Below, piece by piece: positions 36,299-45,202 of a stretch of DNA of 64,000 nucleotides. The notes under the pieces were generated by a model, which was not told the origin of the DNA, did not search any database, and saw only the letters and a program-made list of their open reading frames with translations. Position 1 is the stretch's first letter, and each line of letters opens with the position of its first letter. The translations under genes and the position numbers were made by a program. The DNA is taken from positions 1 through 64,000 of the forward strand of contig JAHLFU010000086.1 in the NCBI GenBank assembly GCA_018883665.1, in the 5' to 3' direction. This DNA is from Paraprevotella stercoravium. Its GTDB lineage: Bacteria > Bacteroidota > Bacteroidia > Bacteroidales > Bacteroidaceae.

Positions 36299-37738
36299 AT
36301 GAATAGAATTTATTTTTGTATTATGTCCTTATTGCTAAGTTCTGTGATATGGACTTCGTGTACAACGGATGGAGATGTTGATTTTGATGGCGGTTTGGAT
36401 GCGGGACAAAGTTCGGTTAGTTTTCAAGCTAAAATAGGACCTATGTCAAGAGCAACGGATACCAGGTTCGATATTGGAGATGAGATTAGTGTATATGCTG
36501 TTCTTGCTCAGAGTGGTGATAATAAAGGTTATTTGGAATCCTCTGGAAATTATGCAGATAATATAAGGTATACTTATAATGGTACTAAATTTACATCTAC
36601 AGAAGGAATTGTGCCTCAAAGTGGAGAAAAATATTTTTATCATGCAGTCTATCCTTATTCCATTATAGCATCTGATTTTTTCCTGTTTTCTGTGAAAGAG
36701 GATCAGCGTGGAGTAAATTATACGAAAAGTGATTTGTGTACAGCTCATACTGCGGCGACTTCTGCAACATCTGTACAATTGAATTTTGGACATAGACTTT
36801 CTAAAATTATTGTAAACTTGGAGGGTAGTAACTGGCCTTCAGGCGATCAGGTTCTGACATTACAGTCGCCGAAAATCAATGCTTTTGTTGATTTGAATGA
36901 GATGACTTTTGAAGCTGCTCCTTCTACAGGAAAGGTAATTTGTGCCGAGAATGGTTTGAATAGTTTTAAAGTGATTCTTCCTCCACAGACAATCAGTAAA
37001 TCAAATTTTGCGGTTTTGACAATTGGCGGTAGAGATTATCCGGTTAATTTGTCGAATGATGTGTTGCTACAGTCTGGTATACAAAAAGAGCTGACTCTGA
37101 CATTTGATGATGCCAATAATAGTGTTGTTGAATTTGGCGGTACGATAGGTCCTTGGGAAGAGGAGGATCCCCGTTTAGACGATGTGGTTCCAGAAGAGAT
37201 TCAAGATAAGATCAGTAAACACATTCCTATTTATAATGGAGTGAATCCTCCTAATATTGAGGGAACTTATTTGGTAGAGCCTTTTGTAACTGTTTTTTGC
37301 GAGGATGAAAATGGATATGAACCAGGAGAATTGATAGTACCGTCCTATATCCGTTTTAGTAATCAGAATACAGTGTTGAATACCTTGGACTTTGAAGAGA
37401 AGACTTCACTTTCAGAAAAGCTCGGAACCGGTGCGTTTATTTGCGGATCAGGAGCCAATTTTACTGCATTCTTTAATACCGAGGGATATTCTGAAGGTGT
37501 ATATAACAGAACTGCATTGGTGATTTCGGGTACAAAGACTTCTTTGGGTATCGAGGATCTGTATTATGCATTTGTTATGGTTGAAAAGGGAGAAGACCCG
37601 GATAATAATTTAATGCAAGAAGGATATTTCCGTGTGTTTAAAGATGAGGATGGCTTATCCGTACCAACTTCTTGGCCATCGGTTTTAGCGCCGAGCAGAT
37701 CTATAAATCCGTTAAAAACAGCTTGGTCTGCTAGATAA
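36299..37738 (+). CDS. Fimbrillin-family lipoprotein
   Basis: 479 residues from the ATG at 36299 (a TTG three codons upstream is less likely). Lipoprotein signal with lipobox VIWTSC. The N-terminal half matches the fimbrillin/Mfa-like pattern: SVSFQAKIGPMSRATDTRFD, then GDEISVYAV and a YFYHAVYPYS strand; the LNFGHRLSKIIVNL segment is a hallmark. The C-terminal 180 residues are not recognised. Members form type V pili or act as tip or cell-surface proteins after Arg-specific cleavage; PMSRA could be such a site. No mfa/fim assembly genes are adjacent. Confidence 0.75.
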   Translation: MNRIYFCIMSLLLSSVIWTSCTTDGDVDFDGGLDAGQSSVSFQAKIGPMSRATDTRFDIGDEISVYAVLAQSGDNKGYLESSGNYADNIRYTYNGTKFTSTEGIVPQSGEKYFYHAVYPYSIIASDFFLFSVKEDQRGVNYTKSDLCTAHTAATSATSVQLNFGHRLSKIIVNLEGSNWPSGDQVLTLQSPKINAFVDLNEMTFEAAPSTGKVICAENGLNSFKVILPPQTISKSNFAVLTIGGRDYPVNLSNDVLLQSGIQKELTLTFDDANNSVVEFGGTIGPWEEEDPRLDDVVPEEIQDKISKHIPIYNGVNPPNIEGTYLVEPFVTVFCEDENGYEPGELIVPSYIRFSNQNTVLNTLDFEEKTSLSEKLGTGAFICGSGANFTAFFNTEGYSEGVYNRTALVISGTKTSLGIEDLYYAFVMVEKGEDPDNNLMQEGYFRVFKDEDGLSVPTSWPSVLAPSRSINPLKTAWSAR

Positions 37739-37811
37739 TGATAAAAAAATGAGAGTATGTCAAAACTAAAATGACTATTCCTCAAAGTTAAAAGTTGTAC
37801 TTACAACATTT

Positions 37812-37860
37812 AAAAGGGGCGTATCAAACACTGTATGAGTGATGATATGACCCTTTCTTT
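37812..37860 (+). terminator. Probable terminator of the fimbrillin-family gene
   Basis: aaaggggcgtatca pairs with tgatatgaccctt (one G-A mismatch and one G-U pair), with an inner cact/agtg stem, followed by T-rich ttctttg. Confidence 0.55.
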
Positions 37861-38098
37861 GCCCTTTTAGGGTTTTCAAATTTCAATTTTTAAGTTCATA
37901 TTTTCAAAAAATGAATTTTGACTCACCTTCGTTTTTTAGATATAGTTTCATCAGATAAAGATTATAATATTATGACATCAGCTGTACGTGAATATGGAGG
38001 CATAGAATTTGGATTGAACTTGCAGATTTTTGATATCTTCTGTTTCAGAAGACTTTTAAAATATGGGACTTGAATGAAAAAACTTATTTACAGGAGAC

Positions 38099-38127
38099 TT
38101 TGATAAGCTAAAAAAATATTAACTTTG
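38099..38127 (+). promoter_or_regulatory. Promoter of the phosphoethanolamine-transferase-like gene
   Basis: TTTG at 38099-38102 and TAACTTTG at 38120-38127. The spacer of 17 nt is shorter than the usual 19-21. Confidence 0.5.
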
Positions 38128-38261
38128 CCGCTCGTTATAGCGGATTGTATTAATGACAGGTGACAAATCTTCATATAAGTTGAACTGTCATAGGAAAGAT
38201 TGCTTGTTTGTGCATTTTTATATATCCTCATTTACAGATTGAAGAATCAGATAAATTAAAT

Positions 38262-39857
38262 ATGAAAGCAATATTTGGCAAATTGTATTGTTGGCTTCGA
38301 AGACCTTTTGAAAAAGAATATGAATTCTTTTTGTTACTTTTTCTGGTATTTGGACTGGTTAACAGCTACGGATATCTTATGTTTAATACGCTTGAAAAGG
38401 CCCTTGGTGTGGCTAGTCATCATTTCCTCCTTACTTATGGCCTAACCATGATACTTTCGTATCTTAACGGTAAACTGCGTGTGGTTTATAAGACCCTTAT
38501 TATTGTAGGGATGATTATTGCTCTTATTATCGATCTGGTTTGTGTCAATGCTTTCCATTATACCTATACCCGGGATACTGTGGCATTAGTCTTGGGAACC
38601 AATACAACAGAAATCAGTGAAATGTGGAATACCTACTTTGATTTTTCTGTTTTATTCAAGGCACTTGCTACGGTGGCCGTAGCGTATCTTTTTTATCGGT
38701 TTGTTTTCTGGCTGTTCCGAAAAAAGCAGGTGGTTATGTTACGGGTTTCTATGGTTGCCCTATTGTTAAGTATTGCTGATTTTATTTATGTAACTCATAC
38801 ATGGTCATCGTGGGATGCTATATCGGTAACTCGCTTCTTTTGTATCCCAAAAGTTGCCTCATCGCCTGATTTGCATCAGTATCTGGTTCATCCAAAATTG
38901 GAACAGACTGAGACTCAGATGCCACGTCGTATAGTATTGATTGTCGGAGAATCTTTTGCCAAGTCACATAGTTCACTCTATGGGTATGACAAAAAGACTA
39001 ATCCTTTTTTGGAAACACTGCAGAAAGATTCTTTATTATATCTGTTTACAAAAACGAAATCTTCGGCCAGTTATACCATTGAAGCGTTTCAAAGTTTTAT
39101 GAGTACCTATCGTCCGTCTTATGGTGATAGCATAAAATGGTATCAATGTCTTACGGTGCCAGAGGTGATGCGGACTTGTGGCTATCGCTGCAGTTGGATT
39201 TCCAATCAGAATCGGTATGGTGTATATGATAATGTAGTGACCCGATATGCCGAACTTTGTGATACTGCTATTTTTCTTCGCAATCAGTTGAAAGATAATA
39301 ATAAGTCATTTTATGATCAGGACTTGTTGCCTAAAATTGATGAAGCCTTAGTTGCTTCGGAAAATGCAGAAAGAAATTTCTATGTGGTTCATTTGATGGG
39401 GTCACATCCCAAATTTAACCGAAGATATCCTGTAGAGTTTAATCGTTTCTCTCCATCAGAGTATACTTTTGACAGCAATCGGAAGAAACGGGAATCGTCA
39501 CAGTATGATAACTCTATTCTGTATAATGACAGTGTGGTCTATGAGATGATTCGCCGTTATGATGATGATGAAACGATTGTGTTTTATTTTTCTGATCATG
39601 GACTGGATATTTATCAGACTCGTCCGGACTATATGGGACATGCCATACGGGGAAATAAGCAGTCGGGAGAGGCGAGTCGGGATATTCCATTTATGGTGTA
39701 TATGAATAAGGGATTTCAGAAAAAATATCCAAGGATTCTCAGAAAGGTTCAGTCTTTACAGCATCAACCTTTTGAAACACAAGACCTGATTTATCTGTTG
39801 ACAGATCTAATTGGAGTTCATATTTCGGAGCGCAGTTTGCCAGATGGAACTTACTAA
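38262..39857 (+). CDS. Phosphoethanolamine-transferase-like membrane sulfatase-fold enzyme
   Basis: 531 residues from the ATG at 38262. The N-terminal region has about five membrane helices, and the C-terminal periplasmic domain has the alkaline-phosphatase/sulfatase fold. Metal-site motifs are IVGESFAKSHSSLYGY and FYFSDHGLDIY, plus HLMGSHPKF. The nucleophile is probably the Thr in SASYTIEA. The family (EptA/EptC/CptA) moves phosphoethanolamine from phosphatidylethanolamine to lipid A, core sugars or glycans; which acceptor applies here cannot be told. It opens the surface-glycan region, next to an acyltransferase of lipid A type. Confidence 0.82.
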   Translation: MKAIFGKLYCWLRRPFEKEYEFFLLLFLVFGLVNSYGYLMFNTLEKALGVASHHFLLTYGLTMILSYLNGKLRVVYKTLIIVGMIIALIIDLVCVNAFHYTYTRDTVALVLGTNTTEISEMWNTYFDFSVLFKALATVAVAYLFYRFVFWLFRKKQVVMLRVSMVALLLSIADFIYVTHTWSSWDAISVTRFFCIPKVASSPDLHQYLVHPKLEQTETQMPRRIVLIVGESFAKSHSSLYGYDKKTNPFLETLQKDSLLYLFTKTKSSASYTIEAFQSFMSTYRPSYGDSIKWYQCLTVPEVMRTCGYRCSWISNQNRYGVYDNVVTRYAELCDTAIFLRNQLKDNNKSFYDQDLLPKIDEALVASENAERNFYVVHLMGSHPKFNRRYPVEFNRFSPSEYTFDSNRKKRESSQYDNSILYNDSVVYEMIRRYDDDETIVFYFSDHGLDIYQTRPDYMGHAIRGNKQSGEASRDIPFMVYMNKGFQKKYPRILRKVQSLQHQPFETQDLIYLLTDLIGVHISERSLPDGTY

Positions 39858-39903
39858 TAGTAAGATGTATCTAAAATGTTGATGTATGTATATTTGTCAT
39901 ACA

Positions 39904-39943
39904 AAATCTGCAAGGTTTCAAAGATAAGAAAACTTGCAGATTT
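39904..39943. terminator. Hairpin between convergent genes, probable bidirectional terminator
   Basis: aaatctgcaag / cttgcagattt (11 bp), extended by ttt/aaa across a bulged G. Only short T-runs follow on either side. Confidence 0.55.
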
Positions 39944-39979
39944 GTGTGTGTAAGAATCAACTTTGTATTTGTGGATCAA

Positions 39980-40900
39980 TTAGTTAAATAGGATAAACGA
40001 ATATTTTTTGGACAGAAATTTGAATTTCCATTTGTTGTTGAGATATTTGAGGTCTTTACTTTTTATGGATAAAAAGATCTTTTTGAGTTTTTCTTTTTCC
40101 CTAAGATCCATGTATTTTTTGCGTTGGTAAAGTTGTATCAGATTAAATTGTGCGATCAGATTTATAAATAGTGTATGATCTTTTGAGACCTTTTCCATTT
40201 TATCCATAAGTGAGAAGTAGTGTGTTATACTTTTGGACGGTACCGTCTTTATTTTTTGAATGGAAGATCCTTGATGTATATTATAATGGTAGCATCCGAT
40301 AGGGGATAAAATATAGTTTTGGGCTATTTGAATTAAAGATATGAAAAAGATAAAGTCTTCTCCGATATGAATGTTCTCATTGAAAAACAAATTATGAATC
40401 AAGCGCCGAGAAATAATTTTATCCCATAGTGCGCTGGTGCGTTTGGATACAAAAAAACGGAGTATTTCTTCTTTTTTGTGTGTGCTCCATGCTTTGTGAA
40501 TGCTATAATATTTTGCAGGGCGATGGGAATACTCTTTAGCGTAAGATTTTTGTATGATATCGTATTTTTGTTCTTCCTCAGTCATATTTAAAAAATCAGG
40601 AGATATCCAGTCATCTGCGTCGGCAAAGAATATGAAATCTCCTATGGCATGATTAAGCCCCATATTTCTGGCGGAACTTACTCCTCCGTTTTCTTTCTGA
40701 TAAACTTTGAAACGATTGTCTTTTTCTGTGAACTCCTGACAAATGTTGATAGACTGATCCGTACTGCCATCGTCAATGATTATAACCTCAAAATTTTTGT
40801 TTGTCTGCTCTTGAATACTTTTTAAACAACGATATAAATATGCTTCAGCATTAAAAACAGGAATGATTATAGAAATCATTGGTCGGTTTTGTGTGCACAT
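39980..40900 (-). CDS. Glycosyltransferase family 2 protein
   Basis: 306 residues. The GT-A fold opens with ISIIIPVFNAEAYLYRCLKS and VIIIDDGSTDQS (nucleotide-sugar binding). A DXD-type motif is seen in FFADADDW (about 92-99). The C-terminal 90 residues are Lys-rich without a membrane helix, so the enzyme probably acts at the cytoplasmic face of the inner membrane. Donor and acceptor are unknown. It is isolated on the minus strand between two plus-strand envelope genes and looks A/T-rich. Confidence 0.85.
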   Translation of the reverse strand: MCTQNRPMISIIIPVFNAEAYLYRCLKSIQEQTNKNFEVIIIDDGSTDQSINICQEFTEKDNRFKVYQKENGGVSSARNMGLNHAIGDFIFFADADDWISPDFLNMTEEEQKYDIIQKSYAKEYSHRPAKYYSIHKAWSTHKKEEILRFFVSKRTSALWDKIISRRLIHNLFFNENIHIGEDFIFFISLIQIAQNYILSPIGCYHYNIHQGSSIQKIKTVPSKSITHYFSLMDKMEKVSKDHTLFINLIAQFNLIQLYQRKKYMDLREKEKLKKIFLSIKSKDLKYLNNKWKFKFLSKKYSFILFN

Positions 40901-40961
40901 ATTCTATTATTTTTTATTTTTTTCTAACTTGGATCAAGTTAAAATATTTAGATGTTGGTAA

Positions 40962-41014
40962 ATGAAACACTTCAGATTTTTGATATTTAAAAATATCTAT
41001 GTGTCTTGTTTCAT
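40962..41014. repeat. Nested inverted repeat
   Basis: The outer arms atgaaaca (40962-40969) and tgtttcat (41007-41014) enclose gatattt/aaatatc (40982-40988 and 40991-40997). Both helices are perfect. The role is unknown. Confidence 0.5.
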
Positions 41015-41060
41015 GCAAGATTAGTATAAATTATTGAGATATGCAAGAATTCAGTTTATA

Positions 41061-41099
41061 ACATCTCTTCAAAATGGAAATCTTGAAGAGATGTCTTTT
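41061..41099 (+). terminator. Orphan plus-strand terminator-like hairpin
   Basis: Perfect 12-bp stem acatctcttcaa / ttgaagagatgt (41061-41072 and 41083-41094), followed by ctttttg. No plus-strand gene ends upstream. Confidence 0.6.
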
Positions 41100-41285
41100 T
41101 GTTCTATTTAAAAATAAATCTGATAATGAACTATTCATGAAATATGTTTTATGCTGTGAAATGTTTTGTTTCCCTTGTTGTTTGTTTTTTTATTGAATAT
41201 CTTAAAACAGATCTTATATCTGTTTGTTCTTTTTTCTCTGTTATCAAAAATGAACGGAAATGGCCCGACATAAAAAAAAAAACAG

Positions 41286-41293
41286 TAACTTTG
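41286..41293 (+). promoter_or_regulatory. Promoter -7 element of the acyltransferase-Stealth-GT92 group
   Basis: TAACTTTG, about 128 nt before the acyltransferase start. Confidence 0.5.
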
Positions 41294-41420
41294 TCTTTAG
41301 TAATCATTTATTATTGGGGACTTTTCAGTATAATTCAGACATGAACTTTAGTAGGACGCATGATTTAAGATTGCATGTTTGTGTTGGAGTAATATAGGAA
41401 AAGTATAAAAAATAGAAGTT

Positions 41421-42299
41421 ATGATGTATCATCTTTCCTTTTTTCTGTTAAAGGTTTTTTCTAAGATTCCATTCTGGCTGCTTTATATATTTTCAGATTG
41501 TTTATTCTATATCATTTATTACGTACTTCGGTATCGTAGAACCATTGTCCGAAAGAATATTACGGAGTCTTTTCCTGAAAAGAGTGGAGAAGAAATCATT
41601 GGTATCGAGAAAAAGTTTTATCGGTATTTTGCGGACAATTTACTTGAAACGTGTAAATTAGCAACAATCTCCCGAAAGGAGATGAAGCGTAGGATGAAAT
41701 TTACCAATACAGACGCCTTTAATGACATTTTACGAAGCGGAAAATCTATATCCCTTTACTTAGGGCATTATGGTAATTGGGAATGGTGTTCTTCCATTCC
41801 TTTACATTTTATAGAAGGAATCACTTCCGCTCAGATTTATCATCAGTTGCGTAATGCCTGTATGGATCGATTGATGATGTTTAATCGGGAACGCATGGGA
41901 GCTAAATGCGTGGAAATGAGGAAAACCGCAAGGTATGTTAATGAACAGCATAAGGCTAATCGGGTTTGTGTTATAGGCTTTATTGCTGATCAGTCACCAA
42001 GAAAGAAGGAAGTACGTTATTTTTTACCTTTTTTGAATCATTCTGTTCCGGTATTGGTCGGTTCTGAGAAAATAACCAAACATTATGGTTATGATGCTTG
42101 GTTTGTCCGTGTAAAACGTATAAAAAGAGGCTTCTATGAAGCTGATTTAGTTCGGATGCACGAAGATCCTCAATCATTACCTGATTTTGAGCTAACTTCG
42201 ATTTACTATCGGATGTTGGAGCAGGTCATTCAGGAGCATCCTGAATTATATTTATGGACGCACCGGCGTTTTAAGCATGCAAAGAAACTGAATGAGTGA
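41421..42299 (+). CDS. Lipid A-type lysophospholipid acyltransferase (LpxL/HtrB family)
   Basis: 292 residues with an N-terminal membrane anchor (about 1-35). The acyltransferase motif HYGNWE (H-x4-E, about 116-121) is the catalytic dyad of the LpxL/LpxM family; the FIADQSPRK segment is the second conserved block. The family adds secondary acyl chains to lipid A at the inner membrane. It could equally acylate another lipid, such as a glycan carrier or aminolipid. It is first in a run with a Stealth gene and a GT92 gene (spacers 34 and 29 nt). An alternative ATG is the next codon. Confidence 0.83.
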   Translation: MMYHLSFFLLKVFSKIPFWLLYIFSDCLFYIIYYVLRYRRTIVRKNITESFPEKSGEEIIGIEKKFYRYFADNLLETCKLATISRKEMKRRMKFTNTDAFNDILRSGKSISLYLGHYGNWEWCSSIPLHFIEGITSAQIYHQLRNACMDRLMMFNRERMGAKCVEMRKTARYVNEQHKANRVCVIGFIADQSPRKKEVRYFLPFLNHSVPVLVGSEKITKHYGYDAWFVRVKRIKRGFYEADLVRMHEDPQSLPDFELTSIYYRMLEQVIQEHPELYLWTHRRFKHAKKLNE

Positions 42300-42333
42300 A
42301 ATATTAATGTATAATTAGAAAAAACGATTGAAT

Positions 42334-43326
42334 ATGAATATAGATTTTGTCATTACATGGGTGAACATGGATGATCCAAAATGGCAGGCAGAGTTTGCTA
42401 AATACTCCGGAAAAAAAGAGAATACGAAGAATGGTGTTTCCAAAGCCCGTTTTCGCGATTACGGCTTTCTGAAATATTGGTTCCGGGGAGTGGAAAAGTT
42501 TGCTCCTTGGGTACATAAAATACACTTTGTTACAAGCGGGCAGAAGCCAGAATGGTTGGATGAGAATAATCCAAAGTTGAATTTAGTAAGTCATAAAGAT
42601 TATATTCCTGAAGAATTTTTGCCTACTTATAATTCAGTTGTCATTGAACGGTACATACATCGGATACCCGGTCTTTCCGAGCATTTTGTTTATTTCAATG
42701 ACGATTTCTATATTATCAACCAAATAAGGATGGAACGTTTCTTTAAAAATGGTTTACCTTGTGATATTGCTACGTTTCTGTATAATCCTTCCTGGTCACA
42801 GTGGTACAAAAGAATAAAAAATAATTTGAGGATCATAAACCGCCATTTTGATAAAAAAGAGGTCATGAAGCGTGACCATGACAAATGGTTTCATAAAAGT
42901 TATGGTTCAAAAGCCCGTTGGAATTATATTTTAAAACCATATAATAAGTTTATAACTTTACGCACTCCTCATAATGCACAACCTTATCTGAAGAGTACTT
43001 TTGAGGAGGTGTGGAAGGTAGCTGGTAAAGAGTTGACAGAGACCTCGGTGAATAAGTTCCGTGCTTTAAATGATTATACACCGGAACTGTTCCGCACCTG
43101 GCAGATCTGTAGCGGAAACTTTGAACCTTACAATACCTATAAAGATACAAAGATGTTTCCACTTATGCTCAGGCCGAAGAAAGCCATTAGAGCAATTTAT
43201 GAACAGTCTTATTCTTTGATCTGTTTGAATGACAATGTACATATCCGTCATTATGAACAGGTCATGGAGGAAATCAAGAATGCATTTGAAAGCATTCTTC
43301 CAGAGAAATCCAGCTTTGAACTATAG
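42334..43326 (+). CDS. Stealth-family sugar-phosphate transferase (plus-strand copy)
   Basis: 330 residues from the ATG at 42334 (a TTG two codons earlier is ignored). Stealth region 1 is IDFVITWVNMDDPKWQ; region 2 contains RFRDYGFLKYWFRGVEKFAP, HKIHFVTSGQKPEWLD and the FNDDF acidic cluster. The family (related to GlcNAc-1-phosphotransferase and capsule polymerases such as CpsY) transfers hexose-1-phosphate from a nucleotide sugar, making phosphodiester links. It ends in PEKSSFEL, like the two minus-strand copies (PQKSQFEK and PQKSEFEK). Confidence 0.86.
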   Translation: MNIDFVITWVNMDDPKWQAEFAKYSGKKENTKNGVSKARFRDYGFLKYWFRGVEKFAPWVHKIHFVTSGQKPEWLDENNPKLNLVSHKDYIPEEFLPTYNSVVIERYIHRIPGLSEHFVYFNDDFYIINQIRMERFFKNGLPCDIATFLYNPSWSQWYKRIKNNLRIINRHFDKKEVMKRDHDKWFHKSYGSKARWNYILKPYNKFITLRTPHNAQPYLKSTFEEVWKVAGKELTETSVNKFRALNDYTPELFRTWQICSGNFEPYNTYKDTKMFPLMLRPKKAIRAIYEQSYSLICLNDNVHIRHYEQVMEEIKNAFESILPEKSSFEL

Positions 43327-43355
43327 ATGTTTTTGAGATATTAAACGGAATATCA

Positions 43356-44234
43356 ATGAATAAAGTTGCAGCCGAAATAATAGCTGGGATTATCCCTCAT
43401 AAGATGACGCGCAATAAATGGCGTGGCATTCTTCGTTATGGGCTTTGGAAGGCTATTAAATTGAAGTTCAGGATGAGGCACGATCAAACAGTTCCATTAT
43501 ATTATCTTGCTGTTTGTGCTATAGCAAAGGATGAAGGTCCTTATTTTCAGGAGTGGATTGAATGGCATCGGAAGCAAGGGGTAGAGAAATTCTATATTTA
43601 TGATAATGAGAGTACAGACAATACTAAGGAAGTGCTTTTACCCTATATCCGCTCCGGAATCGTGGAGTATTGTTACTGGCCTGGAGAACGGCAGCAGCTG
43701 GCTGTTTATGATGATTGTTTTGACAAACACCGTACAGAAGCACGTTGGATTGCTGTCATTGATTTAGATGAGTTTATTGTACCAATTAAAGACCATACGA
43801 TACCAGAGTTTTTGCATCGTATGGAACAGTATTCTTCAGTGGAAATCAATTGGCTGGTTTATGGCAGTGGAGGAGCAAAAAAACGTGAACCGGGCGGAGT
43901 GATGGAACGGTTCCGATATCACTCTCTTCCGGAACATAAAGTAAATACTCATGTAAAAAGTATTGTTGATCCGAAACGGGTCTGTACGATGACGGGTTGC
44001 CATGAGGCGGCTCGTATATCTGGTTTGTCGGCCGATTCTCATGGTAACCCGTTGAAAAAAGGTTTTCGTGATCGTATACCGCAACAGGATGTAATCCGTA
44101 TAAATCATTATGCAGTAAAATCATATGAGGAGTTTCTGGAAAAACAACTTCGCGGAAGAGCCAGTGGTACTCAGAAGACAGTCAAACCGGAATACTTTAC
44201 TCAATATGATCTTAATGATATTGAGGATGCGTGA
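43356..44234 (+). CDS. Glycosyltransferase family 92 (DUF23-like) protein
   Basis: 292 residues. YLAVCAIAKDEGPYFQEWIE, the KFYIYDNESTDNT strand-loop and AVIDLDEFIVP (the DXD metal site, about 140-150) are the GT92/DUF23 signatures. INHYAVKSYEEFLEKQLRGR near the end is also typical. Eukaryotic GT92 members add galactose; bacterial members act in surface polysaccharide synthesis with undefined specificity. It lies 29 nt after the Stealth gene and converges on a second Stealth gene 3 nt away. Confidence 0.85.
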   Translation: MNKVAAEIIAGIIPHKMTRNKWRGILRYGLWKAIKLKFRMRHDQTVPLYYLAVCAIAKDEGPYFQEWIEWHRKQGVEKFYIYDNESTDNTKEVLLPYIRSGIVEYCYWPGERQQLAVYDDCFDKHRTEARWIAVIDLDEFIVPIKDHTIPEFLHRMEQYSSVEINWLVYGSGGAKKREPGGVMERFRYHSLPEHKVNTHVKSIVDPKRVCTMTGCHEAARISGLSADSHGNPLKKGFRDRIPQQDVIRINHYAVKSYEEFLEKQLRGRASGTQKTVKPEYFTQYDLNDIEDA

Positions 44235-44237
44235 CGT

Positions 44238-45188
44238 TTACTTCTCAAACTGTGATTTTTGAGGGAAACGCTTTTCTAGAAAGGCTGCAGCTTTCTCCCG
44301 GTCACAGTCATGTGCAAATTCTGAATCGTTCATGCAGAATAGAAGTGGGTTATATTTTTCCAGTTTTCGGTAGTTTCCTTCATTGTCGATATGAAGTCGA
44401 AAGGAAGTTCTTTGATTGACATATTTCAGATGTGCGCGTTTTTCTGCCAATGCTACATAAGAATAAATGTTGCGCTGTATATCGTTTGCGCTACGCACAT
44501 GATTGGAATACGTTGCTGCAATCTCATTCTTGAAAATCTCATTTGTGTATTGGTAGGTGCTTTTTAAATAAGCATCTATATTATGATGGGTTTTACCATT
44601 AAAGTAGATGCCGTATTTTTTGTAGACCAGTTCGGCTGAATTCCGAATGGTAATATTATAGTTGCTCAGAGGCTTTTTCAATACCTTTTCTTTAAATAGT
44701 AGGGTCCATCTTCTGAAAGGTCTGCGGTTGAGACGGACAATAGGTAAACCGTCTTTTGCAAAAAACGACTCAGGAGTTACCGGACGATTGATAAGCATGT
44801 CGTCATTGGCATAGATGAAATGTTCTGCCAGATTTGGGATCCGATAGATAAAATGTTCGATCAGAGCAGAATTAAAGCAGGGCAGACAGTCTTTGGGCAT
44901 AATATCCTGATGATCGATAATTTTTATTTTGGGGTGAGACAAGTCTAACCAGGCCGGTACCTGATGATCGGTTACAATAAAAATCTTATGTATCCATGGA
45001 GCATATTTTTCAATGGAACGCAAGCTGAATTTCAATTCATCATGGTTGGCATATCTTCCGGCACAGTTAACTCCTGATTCGTCTTTGGGCTTTCCGATGC
45101 AGGCATTTCGTTTTTCTTGCCATGTAGGATCATTACCGTCTACCCACAGGTAAACTAAGTCGACTTCTTTATTATTGCAGTTATTCAT
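44238..45188 (-). CDS. Stealth-family sugar-phosphate transferase (tandem copy 2)
   Basis: 316 residues. Region 1 VDLVYLWVDGNDPTWQ, region 2 RYANHDELKFSLRSIEKYAP with HKIFIVTDHQVPAWLD, the ANDDM acidic cluster, and region 3/4 residues (HHNIDAYLKS, HVRSANDI) are all present. It is closely similar over its whole length to the 316-residue gene just upstream, so the pair arose by tandem duplication. Gap to that gene 14 nt, clearly one transcript. The predicted role is hexose-1-phosphate transfer to a growing surface glycan. Confidence 0.86.
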   Translation of the reverse strand: MNNCNNKEVDLVYLWVDGNDPTWQEKRNACIGKPKDESGVNCAGRYANHDELKFSLRSIEKYAPWIHKIFIVTDHQVPAWLDLSHPKIKIIDHQDIMPKDCLPCFNSALIEHFIYRIPNLAEHFIYANDDMLINRPVTPESFFAKDGLPIVRLNRRPFRRWTLLFKEKVLKKPLSNYNITIRNSAELVYKKYGIYFNGKTHHNIDAYLKSTYQYTNEIFKNEIAATYSNHVRSANDIQRNIYSYVALAEKRAHLKYVNQRTSFRLHIDNEGNYRKLEKYNPLLFCMNDSEFAHDCDREKAAAFLEKRFPQKSQFEK

Positions 45189-45202
45189 GAAAATAAAAAT
45201 AT

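Larger units (their letters stand above)
37739..38261. other. 523-nt A/T-rich intergenic region
   Basis: No supported gene. It contains the probable terminator of the fimbrillin gene (37812-37860), a smaller 7-bp hairpin tcttctg/cagaaga at 38036-38052, and a promoter-like element at 38099-38127 for the next gene. Short sequences resembling insertion-sequence ends (gagtatgtcaaaac near 37753, gaattttgactcac near 37913) are too degenerate to call. Confidence 0.55.
40901..41420. other. 520-nt intergenic region between divergent genes
   Basis: No convincing gene. It holds a 6-bp-arm palindrome aacttg-gat-caagtt (40926-40940), a long nested hairpin (40962-41014), a plus-strand terminator-like hairpin with no gene before it (41061-41099), and the promoter element of the acyltransferase gene (41286-41293). 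Confidence 0.6.

Noticed and set aside
37752..37925. Possible miniature inverted-repeat element (gagtatgtcaaaac ... gaattttgactcac)
   Set aside because: The arms match only partly, no target duplication is seen, and the interior is better explained by a terminator hairpin.
40926..40940. Palindrome aacttg-gat-caagtt as an end of an invertible promoter
   Set aside because: No second copy in inverted orientation was found at the expected 100-300 bp distance, and no recombinase gene is nearby.
41144..41344. 66-codon hydrophobic plus-strand frame upstream of the acyltransferase
   Set aside because: It overlaps the TAACTTTG promoter element, has no start context, and A/T-rich DNA gives hydrophobic translations by chance.
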